A stretch of DNA of 64,000 nt from Pseudomonas lini (GTDB lineage Bacteria > Pseudomonadota > Gammaproteobacteria > Pseudomonadales > Pseudomonadaceae): contig NZ_JYLB01000002.1 of NCBI RefSeq assembly GCF_001042905.1, positions 806,001 to 870,000 of the forward strand. Reading direction: 5' to 3'. The first letter of the stretch is position 1; every line of letters starts with the position of its first letter. The notes beneath the pieces were generated by a model. The model saw only the letters and a program-made list of their open reading frames with translations. It was not told the origin of the DNA and did no database searches. Below, in pieces: positions 7,943 to 16,900 of the stretch. Both the position numbers and the translations under genes were made by a program.

Positions 7943-8851
7943 GTGATCACTTCCCGACTTCGTACCCTGCGTGACCATATCCGTTGGGCCGTCAGCCGCT
8001 TCCATGGGGAGGATCTGTTTTTCGGCCATGGGACCGACAACGCCTGGGACGAAGCCCGTCAACTGGTGTTGGGTGCGCTGCACTTGCCGTGGGAAATCGC
8101 CGATAGCTACCTCGACTGCAATCTGGAAGAAGACGAGTTGGTCAATCTGCAACGCTTGCTCAAGCGCCGCATCGAAGAGCGCATTCCGACCGCTTACCTG
8201 CTGGGCGAAGCCTGGTTCTGCGGTATGTCGTTCATTGTCGACGAACGCGTGCTGATCCCGCGTTCGCCAATTGGCGAGTTGATCGAAAAGCGTTTCGAAC
8301 CGTGGCTCGGCGCCGAACCAGCGCGCATCCTCGACTTGTGCACCGGTTCCGGTTGCATCGGTATCGCCTGTGCTTACGAGTTCCAGAACGCCGAAGTGGT
8401 ACTGGCCGATCTGTCGTTCGAAGCGTTGGAAGTGGCCAACCAGAACATCGAGCGTCATGGCGTCGATGAGCGGGTGTACACGGTTCAGGGCGATGGCTTC
8501 GATGGTTTGCCGGGCCAGCGTTTCGACCTGATCGTGTCGAACCCGCCTTACGTTGATGCGGAAGATTTCGCCGACATGCCGGACGAGTATCAGCACGAAC
8601 CGGAGCTGGGCCTGGCTTGTGGCGACGACGGTTTGAACCTGGTGCGCCGCATGCTCGCCGAAGCGGCGGAACATCTGACCGAGAAAGGTTTGCTGATTGT
8701 CGAAGTGGGTAACAGCCAGGTTCACGTCGAAGCGCTGTACCCGGAAGTCGACTTCGCCTGGCTGGAGTTCGAGCGTGGTGGGCATGGGGTGTTCATGCTG
8801 ACAGCGGAGCAGTGCCGCGATCATCAGGCGTTGTTCGCTTCTCGCGTCTGA
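7943..8851 (+). CDS. prmB: Ribosomal protein L3 glutamine methyltransferase
   Basis: SAM-dependent N5-glutamine methyltransferase acting on ribosomal protein L3. The AdoMet-binding motif [14 protein letters not shown] and the catalytic SNPPYV motif of the PrmA/B/C family are both present. The N-terminal domain (about residues 1–95) resembles that of PrmB rather than PrmC. The start is a GTG at 7943 with GGAG upstream, giving the expected 302 residues. In many pseudomonads prmB lies directly upstream of aroC and an MFS gene; here about 2.1 kb containing two minus-strand genes and a REP separate them. Confidence 0.93.
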   Translation: MITSRLRTLRDHIRWAVSRFHGEDLFFGHGTDNAWDEARQLVLGALHLPWEIADSYLDCNLEEDELVNLQRLLKRRIEERIPTAYLLGEAWFCGMSFIVDERVLIPRSPIGELIEKRFEPWLGAEPARILDLCTGSGCIGIACAYEFQNAEVVLADLSFEALEVANQNIERHGVDERVYTVQGDGFDGLPGQRFDLIVSNPPYVDAEDFADMPDEYQHEPELGLACGDDGLNLVRRMLAEAAEHLTEKGLLIVEVGNSQVHVEALYPEVDFAWLEFERGGHGVFMLTAEQCRDHQALFASRV

Positions 8852-8863
8852 CCTGAGAAAGCT

Positions 8864-8954
8864 ATCGCGGGCAAGCCACGCTCCTACAGGTTTATGTCGT
8901 CTCCAAATGATGGGGACACACTAGACCTGTAGGAGCGAGGCTTGCCCGCGATGG
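8864..8954. repeat. REP-like inverted pair, family B
   Basis: Inverted TCGCGGGCAAGCCACGCTCC units about 45 bp apart, between convergent prmB and the next gene. Confidence 0.85.
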
Positions 8955-8975
8955 CCGCGCCTCGGTCTCAAATCT

Positions 8976-9767
8976 CTACCGATGCGTAGCAATCCAGATC
9001 AACAACCCCGCCTGAAACACCGCAAACGCCACCAGACACGTAATGGTAAAACGCAGCCCGGCGTCTTCGCGTTTGTACTTGCTGACTTTTTCTTCGTGCT
9101 TCTTCAGTTTGACTTCCTGTTCCGCCAGGTTCTGCTCGGCTTGCTGGAGCATCTGCGCGGCTTCGAGGATTTCTACCTGCTGCAGCTTTTCGCTGTTCCA
9201 GTCGCCGAGCAAATCACCGACCGACACCTCTTTAACGCTGCCCTTCAAATGCTGGGCGTCGGCGTAGACCACGTCAAAACCGTGCACCCGCAGAAAGTGA
9301 TCGCGGCGCAGACGAGTGTCTTCGTTCAGCGCATCCTTGTTGTTCAGGTCAGTGCCGTCGACGGTGTAGGCGGGCCATCTCTTCTTCACCCACGTAATGC
9401 CCTGAGCGGCCATATAACGCCCGATGCCACGGTTCATCGGCTCGATTTGCAAGCCACTTTCCGGCACGAAATGCACGCGTTTGGCAGTGTGATCGACCCA
9501 CACGTCCAGATGGTTCTGTTCTTTGCGCACGCGCTGGCCCGGCAGCTTGATAGCCATGCGCATCAGGCTGTGTTCCTTGCTATTGCGTTCGGCGTAACCG
9601 AATTCGACAAAGCGCAATGGCCGTCCACCGGTGTTGCGGTCGGTTTGCAGCGGCGCCAGGCGGAGCATCTTGTGGTGCTCGACGTGGACGTCCGCCCACG
9701 GCAGCTCGACCGCTGGCGGTGCGTCTTTTTCAGCGGTGGTGTCGGGTGAAGTCTGGGTATCAGTCAT
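8976..9767 (-). CDS. Tail-anchored coiled-coil protein, unknown function
   Basis: 263 residues. Residues about 25–180 form a soluble, tryptophan- and histidine-containing region (VEFGYAERNSKEHSLMR, DVWVDHTAKRVHFVPE) that I do not recognise. Residues about 193–235 are rich in Gln, Glu and Lys with heptad spacing, so probably a coiled coil. Residues about 240–260 are a single C-terminal membrane helix. The order soluble domain, coiled coil, helix suggests a C-terminally anchored protein facing the cytoplasm. No signal peptide and no enzyme motif seen. Confidence 0.72.
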   Translation of the reverse strand: MTDTQTSPDTTAEKDAPPAVELPWADVHVEHHKMLRLAPLQTDRNTGGRPLRFVEFGYAERNSKEHSLMRMAIKLPGQRVRKEQNHLDVWVDHTAKRVHFVPESGLQIEPMNRGIGRYMAAQGITWVKKRWPAYTVDGTDLNNKDALNEDTRLRRDHFLRVHGFDVVYADAQHLKGSVKEVSVGDLLGDWNSEKLQQVEILEAAQMLQQAEQNLAEQEVKLKKHEEKVSKYKREDAGLRFTITCLVAFAVFQAGLLIWIATHR

Positions 9768-9866
9768 AACGGCGAGATCCTGTCCAAGCCCTGCTTGCCG
9801 CCAGCCAGTGCGCTGGCGACAAAGGCTTATCGGCCGTTTTTTTCAGGACTGGAGGGTAAACCTCGG

Positions 9867-10820
9867 TTAACTGGAGCGAAGTCCGTCAATAAACCCAAGG
9901 ATTCGCGCGCCGAGTTCGGCTGCCAGTGGTAATTGCGGATCTTTATAGGAGGCCAATTGCCGCTTCACGTCGTTGGGCACGATGCGCATCACGTGGTTCA
10001 TGCCTTCGATCAGCGCCAGTTCAGCGTCCGGTTTGGCGGCCTTGAGTGTCTTGGCGTCACCCACGCCGACCTGAATGTCGTTGCTGCCCTGGATGATCAG
10101 CGCCGGCATTTTCAGTTTGGCGAAGGCCGCCGCCGGATCTTGGCGGAACAGCGAAATCAGATACGGCTGCACGCTGGGGCGGAAAATCACCTGCAATTGC
10201 GGTGGCACGTTATCGTCGGTGTGGCCGGCCTTGAGGCTGTCGAGCAGCTCATTGCTGCGCAGCATCAACGGCGGTGGCAGGCGATTGCTCAATTGCTGGC
10301 GCAGGACCTGATCGATTGGTCGGGCGCTGCCGGACATGGAAATCACCGCCGCGGCATCGACGTTTGGCGCCGCCAGGCTGGCGATCAACGCACCTTCGCT
10401 GTGGCCCAGCAAAATCAGTTTGCCAAAGCGTGGATCGGCTTTGAGCTTCTGGCCCCAGGCTTCGGCGTCGGCCACATAAGCCTCCACCGACAGATTGCGT
10501 TCGTCTGGAGTCGCAGCCAGGCTCGCCGCCACGCCGCGCTTGTCGTAGCGCACGCTGGCGATGTTGTGTTTGGCCAGCACCCACGCCAGTCGTTTGAGAC
10601 TGTCGTTGCGTCCGCCGTCGGGGTTGTTTCCGTCACGATCCGTAGGGCCGGAGCCGGAAATGATCAGGACAACCGGCACCGGCGTGTCGGACTTGGGCAG
10701 TAACAGCGAGCCGAAAAGCTCGCCGCTGCCCGTGTCCAATGTGATCGGGCGTTGCAGGACAGTGGCCTGTGCAAAGCCGGTAAACAAGGTAAGGCTCAAG
10801 GCTAGAACTCGCAGCATCAT
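9867..10820 (-). CDS. Exported alpha/beta hydrolase
   Basis: 317 residues from the double ATG at 10820/10817. The first 19 (MMLRVLALSLTLFTGFAQA) form a signal peptide, so it acts in the periplasm. The nucleophile elbow GHSEGA near residue 140, the Asp in QGSNDIQVG and the His in GMNHVMR make a complete Ser-Asp-His triad, and the oxyanion segment is ISGSGPTDRDGNN. That last motif is typical of the dienelactone hydrolase-like alpha/beta hydrolases often annotated as lysophospholipase or serine aminopeptidase. The substrate is unknown. An in-frame ATG at 10865 is less likely because it would bury the signal peptide. Confidence 0.85.
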   Translation of the reverse strand: MMLRVLALSLTLFTGFAQATVLQRPITLDTGSGELFGSLLLPKSDTPVPVVLIISGSGPTDRDGNNPDGGRNDSLKRLAWVLAKHNIASVRYDKRGVAASLAATPDERNLSVEAYVADAEAWGQKLKADPRFGKLILLGHSEGALIASLAAPNVDAAAVISMSGSARPIDQVLRQQLSNRLPPPLMLRSNELLDSLKAGHTDDNVPPQLQVIFRPSVQPYLISLFRQDPAAAFAKLKMPALIIQGSNDIQVGVGDAKTLKAAKPDAELALIEGMNHVMRIVPNDVKRQLASYKDPQLPLAAELGARILGFIDGLRSS

Positions 10821-10963
10821 CACGCCATCATCCACTCGGTGCCGGTTGGACTCGCAGGCGGCCATAAGGTTCGAGCATAAGGTTCGAGGATGAACTAGTC
10901 GGGTAGCCTGCGTATACTGGCGCGCATTACGTATTTTAGTTTCGATTTCACGGAGCGTCCCGC

Positions 10964-12055
10964 ATGTCCGGCAATACCTACGGCAAGCTGTTCACTGTCA
11001 CCACCGCGGGCGAAAGCCATGGTCCGGCGTTGGTCGCCATTGTCGATGGCTGCCCGCCGGGCCTGGAGATTTCCCTTGAGGATCTGCAGCGCGACCTGGA
11101 TCGCCGCAAGCCCGGCACCAGCCGCCACACCACCCAGCGCCAGGAAGCCGACGAAGTCGAAATCCTCAGCGGCGTGTTCGAAGGCCGCACCACCGGTTGC
11201 GCCATCGGCCTGTTGATCCGCAACACCGACCAGAAGTCCAAGGACTATTCGGCGATCAAGGATCTGTTCCGCCCCGCCCACGCCGACTACACCTACCACC
11301 ACAAATACGGCGAGCGCGATTACCGCGGCGGCGGTCGCAGTTCGGCCCGTGAAACCGCCATGCGCGTGGCGGCAGGGGCGATTGCGAAAAAGTACCTGGC
11401 CACCCAGGGCATCGTCATTCGTGGCTACATGAGCCAGCTCGGCCCGATCGAAATTCCGTTCAAGACCTGGGATTCGGTGGAAGAAAACGCTTTCTTCAGC
11501 CCTGACCCGGACAAAGTGCCGGAGCTGGAAGCCTACATGGACCAGTTGCGTCGCGACCAGGATTCGGTCGGCGCGAAGATCACCGTGGTCGCCGAAGGCG
11601 TGATGCCTGGCCTTGGTGAGCCGATCTTCGACCGTCTCGACGCCGAACTGGCCCACGCGCTGATGAGCATCAACGCGGTTAAAGGCGTGGAAATCGGCGC
11701 CGGGTTTGCCAGCGTCGCCCAGCGCGGTACTGAACACCGTGATGAAATGACCCCGGAAGGTTTCCTCAGCAACAACTCAGGCGGCATTCTCGGTGGCATC
11801 TCGTCCGGTCAGCCGATTGTTGCGCATCTGGCGCTCAAGCCAACATCGAGCATCACCACGCCGGGCCGCTCCATCGACATCCATGGCAATCCGGTTGAGG
11901 TTGTCACCAAAGGCCGTCACGACCCGTGCGTCGGCATCCGCGCCACGCCGATCGCCGAGGCGATGATGGCCATCGTATTGATGGATCATCTGCTGCGTCA
12001 TCGCGGGCAGAATGCCGATGTGCGCGTGAGCACTCCGGTGCTGGGTCAGCTTTAA
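10964..12055 (+). CDS. aroC: Chorismate synthase
   Basis: Last step of the shikimate pathway, 5-enolpyruvylshikimate-3-phosphate to chorismate, using reduced FMN. All three family signatures are visible: [18 protein letters not shown] at the N terminus, [21 protein letters not shown] near residue 125, and [17 protein letters not shown] near the C terminus. The 363 residues are full length. It provides chorismate for, among others, pabB at 48.4 kb. The downstream MFS gene starts 34 bp after the stop and is probably cotranscribed. Confidence 0.97.
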   Translation: MSGNTYGKLFTVTTAGESHGPALVAIVDGCPPGLEISLEDLQRDLDRRKPGTSRHTTQRQEADEVEILSGVFEGRTTGCAIGLLIRNTDQKSKDYSAIKDLFRPAHADYTYHHKYGERDYRGGGRSSARETAMRVAAGAIAKKYLATQGIVIRGYMSQLGPIEIPFKTWDSVEENAFFSPDPDKVPELEAYMDQLRRDQDSVGAKITVVAEGVMPGLGEPIFDRLDAELAHALMSINAVKGVEIGAGFASVAQRGTEHRDEMTPEGFLSNNSGGILGGISSGQPIVAHLALKPTSSITTPGRSIDIHGNPVEVVTKGRHDPCVGIRATPIAEAMMAIVLMDHLLRHRGQNADVRVSTPVLGQL

Positions 12056-12088
12056 TGGCTGACCTTATAGCCGCTGCGGTCTGACAAC

Positions 12089-13234
12089 GTGGCGGCGCTC
12101 CCGTACTGGCGGCTTTCCAGTTTCTATCTGTTCTATTTCGCCTTGCTCGGTTCGACAGCGCCATTCCTGGCGCTGTACTTCGATCACCTGGGCTTTTCCA
12201 GTGCGCGCATCGGCGAACTGGTGGCGATCCCGATGCTGATGCGCTGCGTGGCGCCGAACATCTGGGGCTGGCTCGGTGACTACACCGGGCGACGTCTGGC
12301 CATCGTGCGGTTCGGCGCGGTCTGTACGCTGCTGACCTTCTCACTGATTTTCGTCAGCAAAAGCTACGCGTGGCTGGCGATGGTCATGGCCTTGCACGCG
12401 TTCTTCTGGCACGCGGTACTGCCGCAGTTCGAAGTCATCACCCTGGCGCATTTGAACGGCCAGACATCTCGCTACAGTCAGATTCGCCTGTGGGGCTCCA
12501 TCGGTTTCATCATCACCGTGGTCGCCCTCGGCCGGTTGTTCGAATGGCTTAGCCTGGACATCTATCCGGTGGCGCTGGTGCTGATCATGGCCGGGATCGT
12601 CGTCAGTAGTTTGTGGGTGCCCAACGCGCAACCGGTACAGAGTGAACGGTTGGCGGGAGAGGGGTTCCTCCAGCAATTGCGCAACCCCGGGGTGTTGGCG
12701 TTCTATGGTTGCGTGGCGCTGATGCAGATGAGTCATGGGCCGTATTACACCTTTCTGACCCTGCACCTTGAGCGACTGGGTTACACCCGTGGCTTGATTG
12801 GTATGCTCTGGGCCTTGGGCGTGGTCGCTGAAGTATTAATGTTCCTGGCCATGAGCAAGATTCTGGCGCGCTTCTCGGTGCGCCGGGTGCTGCTGGCGAG
12901 TTTCCTGCTGGCGGCCCTGCGTTGGTTGTTGCTCGGTTCGTTTGCCGAATTCCTCTGGGTGCTGCTGTTTGCCCAAGTGCTGCACGCCGCCACCTTCGGC
13001 AGCTTTCACGCGGCTGCCATCCAGTTCGTGCAACGTAGCTTCGGCGCGCGTCAGCAAGGGCAGGGCCAGGCGTTGTATGCCGCGCTGGCTGGCACCGGCG
13101 GCGCACTGGGCGCGCTGTATTCCGGCTACAGCTGGAATGCCCTCGGCGCCACATTGACCTTTAGTATCGCCAGTCTCGCAGCCTTCGCCGCTGCCGTTAT
13201 CATTGCCACGCGTATGCAAGAGGACAGGCCATGA
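12089..13234 (+). CDS. MFS transporter (HcaT/PPP-like)
   Basis: 381 residues with about twelve hydrophobic segments, no signal peptide and a GTG start. The opening SSFYLFYFALLGSTAPFLALYF followed by GELVAIPMLMRCVAPNIWGW, with GDYTGRR between helices 2 and 3, matches the branch of the major facilitator superfamily that contains the phenylpropionate permease HcaT and related sugar transporters. The substrate cannot be deduced. In pseudomonads this gene lies between aroC and mtnB, and its stop codon overlaps the start of the mtnB remnant here (ATGA), so the operon structure survives although the downstream genes are damaged. Confidence 0.85.
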   Translation: MAALPYWRLSSFYLFYFALLGSTAPFLALYFDHLGFSSARIGELVAIPMLMRCVAPNIWGWLGDYTGRRLAIVRFGAVCTLLTFSLIFVSKSYAWLAMVMALHAFFWHAVLPQFEVITLAHLNGQTSRYSQIRLWGSIGFIITVVALGRLFEWLSLDIYPVALVLIMAGIVVSSLWVPNAQPVQSERLAGEGFLQQLRNPGVLAFYGCVALMQMSHGPYYTFLTLHLERLGYTRGLIGMLWALGVVAEVLMFLAMSKILARFSVRRVLLASFLLAALRWLLLGSFAEFLWVLLFAQVLHAATFGSFHAAAIQFVQRSFGARQQGQGQALYAALAGTGGALGALYSGYSWNALGATLTFSIASLAAFAAAVIIATRMQEDRP

Positions 13235-13403
13235 GCCTTACCTGTGAACACCTCGCCCAGGAAATTCATCGACACCGGACTTTTTTGTATGGTGGGGCGC
13301 GCGCATGAGCGACGCGCTGCGGCAGATCGAGGCCTTTGAATTTTTGTTCGAGTGCGAATTGAATATGCGCTCACTCTTGAACCATAAGAAGCTGAACCGT
13401 TAA
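13231..13403 (+). pseudogene. mtnB: Methylthioribulose-1-phosphate dehydratase, internally deleted
   Basis: An intact MtnB is about 200 residues. Here the N terminus survives (MSLTCEHLAQEIH…TFLYG), then the sequence jumps to the C-terminal segment MSDALRQIEAFEFLFECEL at 13305, with roughly 160 codons missing. The junction near 13290–13300 is out of frame: the N-terminal reading stops at a TGA that overlaps the ATG of the C-terminal piece. None of the zinc-binding histidines or the catalytic centre, which lie in the missing part, can be present. The translational overlap with the MFS gene is preserved, which argues for a recent loss. Confidence 0.85.
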
Positions 13404-13415
13404 GGAGTTGCCCCG

Positions 13416-13961
13416 ATGAGCAGCCTGTCCGTTTACCACGTCAGCAGCCCCGACCTGCCGAACAAAGTATTGACCCACCTCGAAGACATTGCCACGACCC
13501 TGGCCGAGCAGGGCGTGCGCTTCGACCGTTGGCAAGCCACGGCGAAAATCCAGCCAGGCGCCAGCCAGGAAGAAGTAATCGCCGCCTACCAGGAGCAAAT
13601 CGACAAGCTGATGACCGAGCGCGGTTATCTCACTGTCGACGTGATCAGCATGAACAGCGATCATCCGCAAAAAGCCGAGTTGCGCGCCAAGTTCCTCGAT
13701 GAACACTGCCTTGCTGAAGATGAAGTACGATTTTTCGTCACCGGCCGTGGCTTGTTCAGCCTGCACATCGGCGATTACGTCTACGCCGTGCTCTGCGAGA
13801 AAAACGACCTGATCTCGGTGCCGGCCGGTACGCCGCATTGGTTTGACATGGGCGAGCATCCGCATTTCGTCGCCATCCGACTGTTCAACAACCCCGAAGG
13901 CTGGGTGGCCAGTTTCACCGGCGATGACATCGCCAGCCGCTTCCCGCGTCTCGAGGACTGA
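13416..13961 (+). CDS. mtnD: Acireductone dioxygenase, metal ligand lost
   Basis: In methionine salvage MtnD oxidises acireductone to 2-oxo-4-methylthiobutanoate and formate (Fe form) using a 3-His/1-Glu metal site. The protein is full length (181 residues), with a good AAGGAG before the ATG, and aligns throughout (RFDRWQA, CEKNDLISVPAGTPHWFDMG, FTGDDIASRFPRL). The metal motif should read EHTHGEDE; here it is EHCLAEDE, so His97 and Glu103 are kept, His141 is kept, and the second histidine is Leu99. With mtnB and mtnC both deleted around it, this is best read as a gene losing function, although the frame is still open. Confidence 0.85.
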   Translation: MSSLSVYHVSSPDLPNKVLTHLEDIATTLAEQGVRFDRWQATAKIQPGASQEEVIAAYQEQIDKLMTERGYLTVDVISMNSDHPQKAELRAKFLDEHCLAEDEVRFFVTGRGLFSLHIGDYVYAVLCEKNDLISVPAGTPHWFDMGEHPHFVAIRLFNNPEGWVASFTGDDIASRFPRLED

Positions 13962-13965
13962 GTCG

Positions 13966-14133
13966 ATGCCGATCAGAGCGATTCTCACCGACATCGAAGG
14001 CACCACCAGTGCGGTGAGTTTTGTGTTCGACGTGCTGTTATGGCAACTTGCGGACTGGCCCCGTGAGGGCGGGGAACTGGCAGGGCATGTGACCGTCGAC
14101 AGCTTTGCGCGGATCAATCCTTCCGCCCTGTAA
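13966..14133 (+). pseudogene. mtnC: Enolase-phosphatase, internally deleted
   Basis: Intact MtnC is about 225 residues. Here residues 1–24 (MPIRAILTDIEGTTSAVSFV plus FDVL, containing the HAD nucleophile Asp) are joined to the last 23 (REGGELAGHVTVDSFARINP plus SAL) through eight residues read out of the original frame; about 170 codons are gone. The DNA before the C-terminal part (ATGGCAACTTGCGGACTGGC) can still be read in another frame as the conserved MATCGLA, and one extra C then restores the frame. The product would be a 55-residue stub without the phosphatase core. Confidence 0.85.
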
Positions 14134-14144
14134 ACCACCAGATA

Positions 14145-14243
14145 ACCTGTAGGAGCTGAGCTTGCTCGCGAAGGCGGTGTATCAGGCGATATTAATGTTG
14201 ACTGACACACCACTTTCGCGAGCAAGCTCTGCTCCTACAGGGT
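14145..14243. repeat. REP-like inverted pair, family B
   Basis: GTAGGAGCTGAGCTTGCTCG and its complement around a 40-bp spacer, directly after the mtnC remnant. Confidence 0.85.
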
Positions 14244-14266
14244 CTTGCGCAGTTTCAGAAACAATT

Positions 14267-14297
14267 CAGGCCGTGAAGCGAAAGCGCTCACGGCCTG
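14267..14297 (+). terminator. Terminator after the aroC–mtnC transcription unit
   Basis: Perfect ten-pair stem CAGGCCGTGA/TCACGGCCTG followed by TTTGTTTG on the plus strand. It may also serve the convergent DUF3509 gene. Confidence 0.6.
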
Positions 14298-14334
14298 TTT
14301 GTTTGTAGCGTGTTTATTTATACAACCGCAGGGT

Positions 14335-14613
14335 TTAAACCGAGTGATAGGTCGGCAAGGCGAACCGTTGCTGGCTTTGCAGCATGGAGATCTGCGGCAG
14401 TTCGCTGGCCTGTTCGGCGACGTCACGACGTATCGCGCTGATCACCCACGACAGCTGATCGCCGGCATGCAATTGCTGGTAGGAAATCGAACGTTTGAAG
14501 ACTTTGCCGTCGGTACTGCGCAGGGTCAGCAGAATGCCGCCGTCAGGCCGTGGCTGGGTGGTCACTTCGAAGTTGGAGAATAGCGACGAAAACTTTTCCT
14601 GGATCAGGTTCAT
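14335..14613 (-). CDS. DUF3509 family protein
   Basis: Small cytoplasmic protein of a family largely confined to Pseudomonas; function unknown. The start at 14613 (MNLIQEKFSSLFSNFEV) has GGAG nine bases upstream and gives 92 residues, the usual size. The central GGILLTLRSTDGKVFKRSIS and following WVISAIRRD helix are the recognisable parts. Two related palindromes lie upstream at 14738–14778. Confidence 0.75.
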   Translation of the reverse strand: MNLIQEKFSSLFSNFEVTTQPRPDGGILLTLRSTDGKVFKRSISYQQLHAGDQLSWVISAIRRDVAEQASELPQISMLQSQQRFALPTYHSV

Positions 14614-14964
14614 GTCTATCAGCTCCATGAGTGCTTGAAGGGCTACATGGAGAGGTAGTTGCAGTGATTGTGCCAGTGCCATTTTTTTTAAAAATACATA
14701 TAAATCAATGGCTTATATTTTGATGGGTTTTTGGCTCTCGTGCAATCTGCACGAATGGCCATCGTGCATCCTGCATTTTGCGTGGTCGGTCGATTCGATT
14801 GAACCAATCACAACGCCAGGGTTCCGCTTTTCGATCTCTGGTCCGAACGCTGCAGTCGCGGATACAAAACATTTCAAAAACTGCGTGTACAGCTCAAGAA
14901 CCGCTGACGTATTTTCGGCCTCAATCAACGCCACCCGACAATAAGAAGATCGAACGGGAGCATC
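14614..14964. other. Divergent intergenic region, no gene
   Basis: AT-rich next to the DUF3509 start. It contains the palindrome pair listed separately and otherwise nothing that I recognise. The acyl-CoA synthetase ribosome site GGGAG lies at its right edge. Confidence 0.5.
14738..14778. promoter_or_regulatory. Tandem palindromic operator candidate
   Basis: TCGTGCAATCTGCACGA (14738–14754) is a perfect palindrome with 7-bp arms. A partial second copy with an identical left arm TCGTGCA starts 24 bp later at 14762. It lies between divergent DUF3509 and acyl-CoA synthetase genes. No regulator assigned. Confidence 0.45.
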
Positions 14965-16803
14965 ATGAGCCGCACGCTGAACGACACGATCACCTGGGGC
15001 ATGATGCTCCGCAAGCTGCCTTCCATTGCCAAAGCCATTCCCCGCGTGGTGAAGGGCATGAAAGCCGCCAACGTCAAGGACCCGACCCAACCGTGTGGTC
15101 TCGGCTGGAGCTTCGAGCAGGCGACATTACGCAACCCCGATGGCCCGGCCTTGCTGCAGGGTGAGGTGAGACTCACTTATGCACAGGTCAATCAGTGGGC
15201 CAATCGCATCGCCCATCACTTGATAGGCCAAGGCATCGGCAAGGGCGATGTGGTGGCGATCTTTATCGAAAACCGTCCGGAACTGCTGGTGACGATATTG
15301 GCGGTGGCCAAGGTCGGTGCGATTAGTGCGTTGCTCAATACCTCCCAGACCCGCGAAACCCTGGCCCATAGCCTGAACCTGGTGGCGCCGGTGGCGATCG
15401 TGGTCGGCGACGAGTTGGTTTCGGCCTTCAATGCGGTCCGCGAGCGGGTGTCTATCGATACGGCGCGCACCTGGTTTGTCGCCGATCAAGACACTTATCG
15501 CCATCCGGGCAATTCGCCCGATGGCTTCATCAACCTGATGACGGCCAGCGCCGAAGCGTGCAGCGATAACCCCGTCAGCAGCCAGCAGGTTTTTCTCGAC
15601 GATCCTTGTTTCTACATTTACACCTCGGGCACCACCGGGTTGCCCAAGGCTGGGGTGTTCAAACACGGCCGCTGGATGCGCAGCTCCGCCAGCTTCGGGC
15701 TGATTGCTCTGGATATGCAGCCGCAGGACATCGTCTATTGCACCTTGCCGCTGTACCACGCCACCGGGCTCTGCGTGTGCTGGGGTTCGGCAATCAGCGG
15801 GGCGTCGGGGTTTGCCATCCGCCGCAAGTTCAGCGCCAGCCAGTTCTGGAGTGACGTGCGCAAATACCGGGCGACCACCCTCGGTTACGTCGGCGAATTG
15901 TGCCGCTACCTGGTGGATCAACCGCGTAGCGCCGATGACAGTCGGCACAACGTGACGAAGATGATCGGCAATGGTCTGCGCCCCGGCGCGTGGCGCGAGT
16001 TCAAAACGCGTTTTGCCGTTGACCATATCTGCGAGCTGTACGCCGCCAGCGACGGCAATATCGGCTTCACCAATATCCTCAACTTCGACAACACCATCGG
16101 TTTTTCCCTGATGTCCTGGGAACTGGTGGCGTACGACCACGACAGCGGCGCACCCACGCGAGATGCCAAGGGTTTCATGCGTAAAGTGGCCAAGGGCGAG
16201 CAGGGTTTGCTGCTGGCGAGGATCGACGATAAGGCGCCGCTGGACGGCTACACCGATCCGCAGAAGACCGCAAAAGTCGTGCTCCACGACGTGTTCAAGA
16301 AGGGCGACCGTTACTTCAATACTGGTGACTTGCTGCGCAACATCGGTTTTGGCCACGCGCAGTTTGTCGATCGCTTGGGCGACACCTACCGTTGGAAAGG
16401 CGAAAACGTCTCGACCACCGAGGTCGAGAATATCCTCCTGCAACACCCGCAGATCGCCGAAGCCGTGGCCTATGGCGTGGAAATCCACAACACCAACGGA
16501 CGTGCCGGGATGGCGGCAATCACGCCGGCTGAATCCCTGGCGACCCTGGATTTCAGCGAGTTGCTGGCTTTCGCCAAGCAGCAAATGCCTGCCTATGCGG
16601 TGCCACTTTTCCTACGGGTGAAAGTGAAAATGGAAACCACCGGGACCTTCAAATACCAGAAGACCCGACTCAAGGACGAAGCCTTCGACCCGAACAAAAC
16701 CGGCGATGACCCGATCTACGCCTGGTTGCCGGGTACCCAGACTTATGTGCAAGTCACCGAGGAGGTGCTGGCGGATATTTGCGGCGGCAGGTACCGCTAT
16801 TGA
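14965..16803 (+). CDS. Long-chain acyl-CoA synthetase
   Basis: Activates fatty acids to acyl-CoA through an acyl-adenylate. The 612 residues carry the AMP-binding signature YTSGTTGLPKAG near residues 218–229, the ELYAASDGNIGF motif near 355, and the GDTYRWKGENVSTTEVE motif near 472 with the hinge and C-terminal domain. The family is the long-chain/very-long-chain type (FadD6/FATP-like) rather than classical FadD, judged by the PLYHATGLCVCWGSAI and DGNIGF segments. It stands alone, with no fad partner next to it; the thiolase pair at 24.9–28.3 kb is its nearest functional relative in the window. Confidence 0.88.
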   Translation: MSRTLNDTITWGMMLRKLPSIAKAIPRVVKGMKAANVKDPTQPCGLGWSFEQATLRNPDGPALLQGEVRLTYAQVNQWANRIAHHLIGQGIGKGDVVAIFIENRPELLVTILAVAKVGAISALLNTSQTRETLAHSLNLVAPVAIVVGDELVSAFNAVRERVSIDTARTWFVADQDTYRHPGNSPDGFINLMTASAEACSDNPVSSQQVFLDDPCFYIYTSGTTGLPKAGVFKHGRWMRSSASFGLIALDMQPQDIVYCTLPLYHATGLCVCWGSAISGASGFAIRRKFSASQFWSDVRKYRATTLGYVGELCRYLVDQPRSADDSRHNVTKMIGNGLRPGAWREFKTRFAVDHICELYAASDGNIGFTNILNFDNTIGFSLMSWELVAYDHDSGAPTRDAKGFMRKVAKGEQGLLLARIDDKAPLDGYTDPQKTAKVVLHDVFKKGDRYFNTGDLLRNIGFGHAQFVDRLGDTYRWKGENVSTTEVENILLQHPQIAEAVAYGVEIHNTNGRAGMAAITPAESLATLDFSELLAFAKQQMPAYAVPLFLRVKVKMETTGTFKYQKTRLKDEAFDPNKTGDDPIYAWLPGTQTYVQVTEEVLADICGGRYRY

Positions 16804-16900
16804 ATGTGGCTATAGCCATCCATGAGAAAAAAGAAGTGACAGGTTCCGGAGCGCTCGGGAAACTATCGGCTTTTCCGATTGACCGAATGTGGAGTCCCCA

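Noticed and set aside
7114..8040. Longer start for the isochorismatase-like protein at 8040
   Set aside because: The extra 112 residues overlap the start of divergent prmB and show no conserved pattern; the ATG at 7704 has a strong ribosome site.
13966..14133. mtnC remnant as a real 55-residue protein
   Set aside because: Both ends are unmistakable pieces of enolase-phosphatase with about 170 residues missing between them, so a pseudogene is the better reading.
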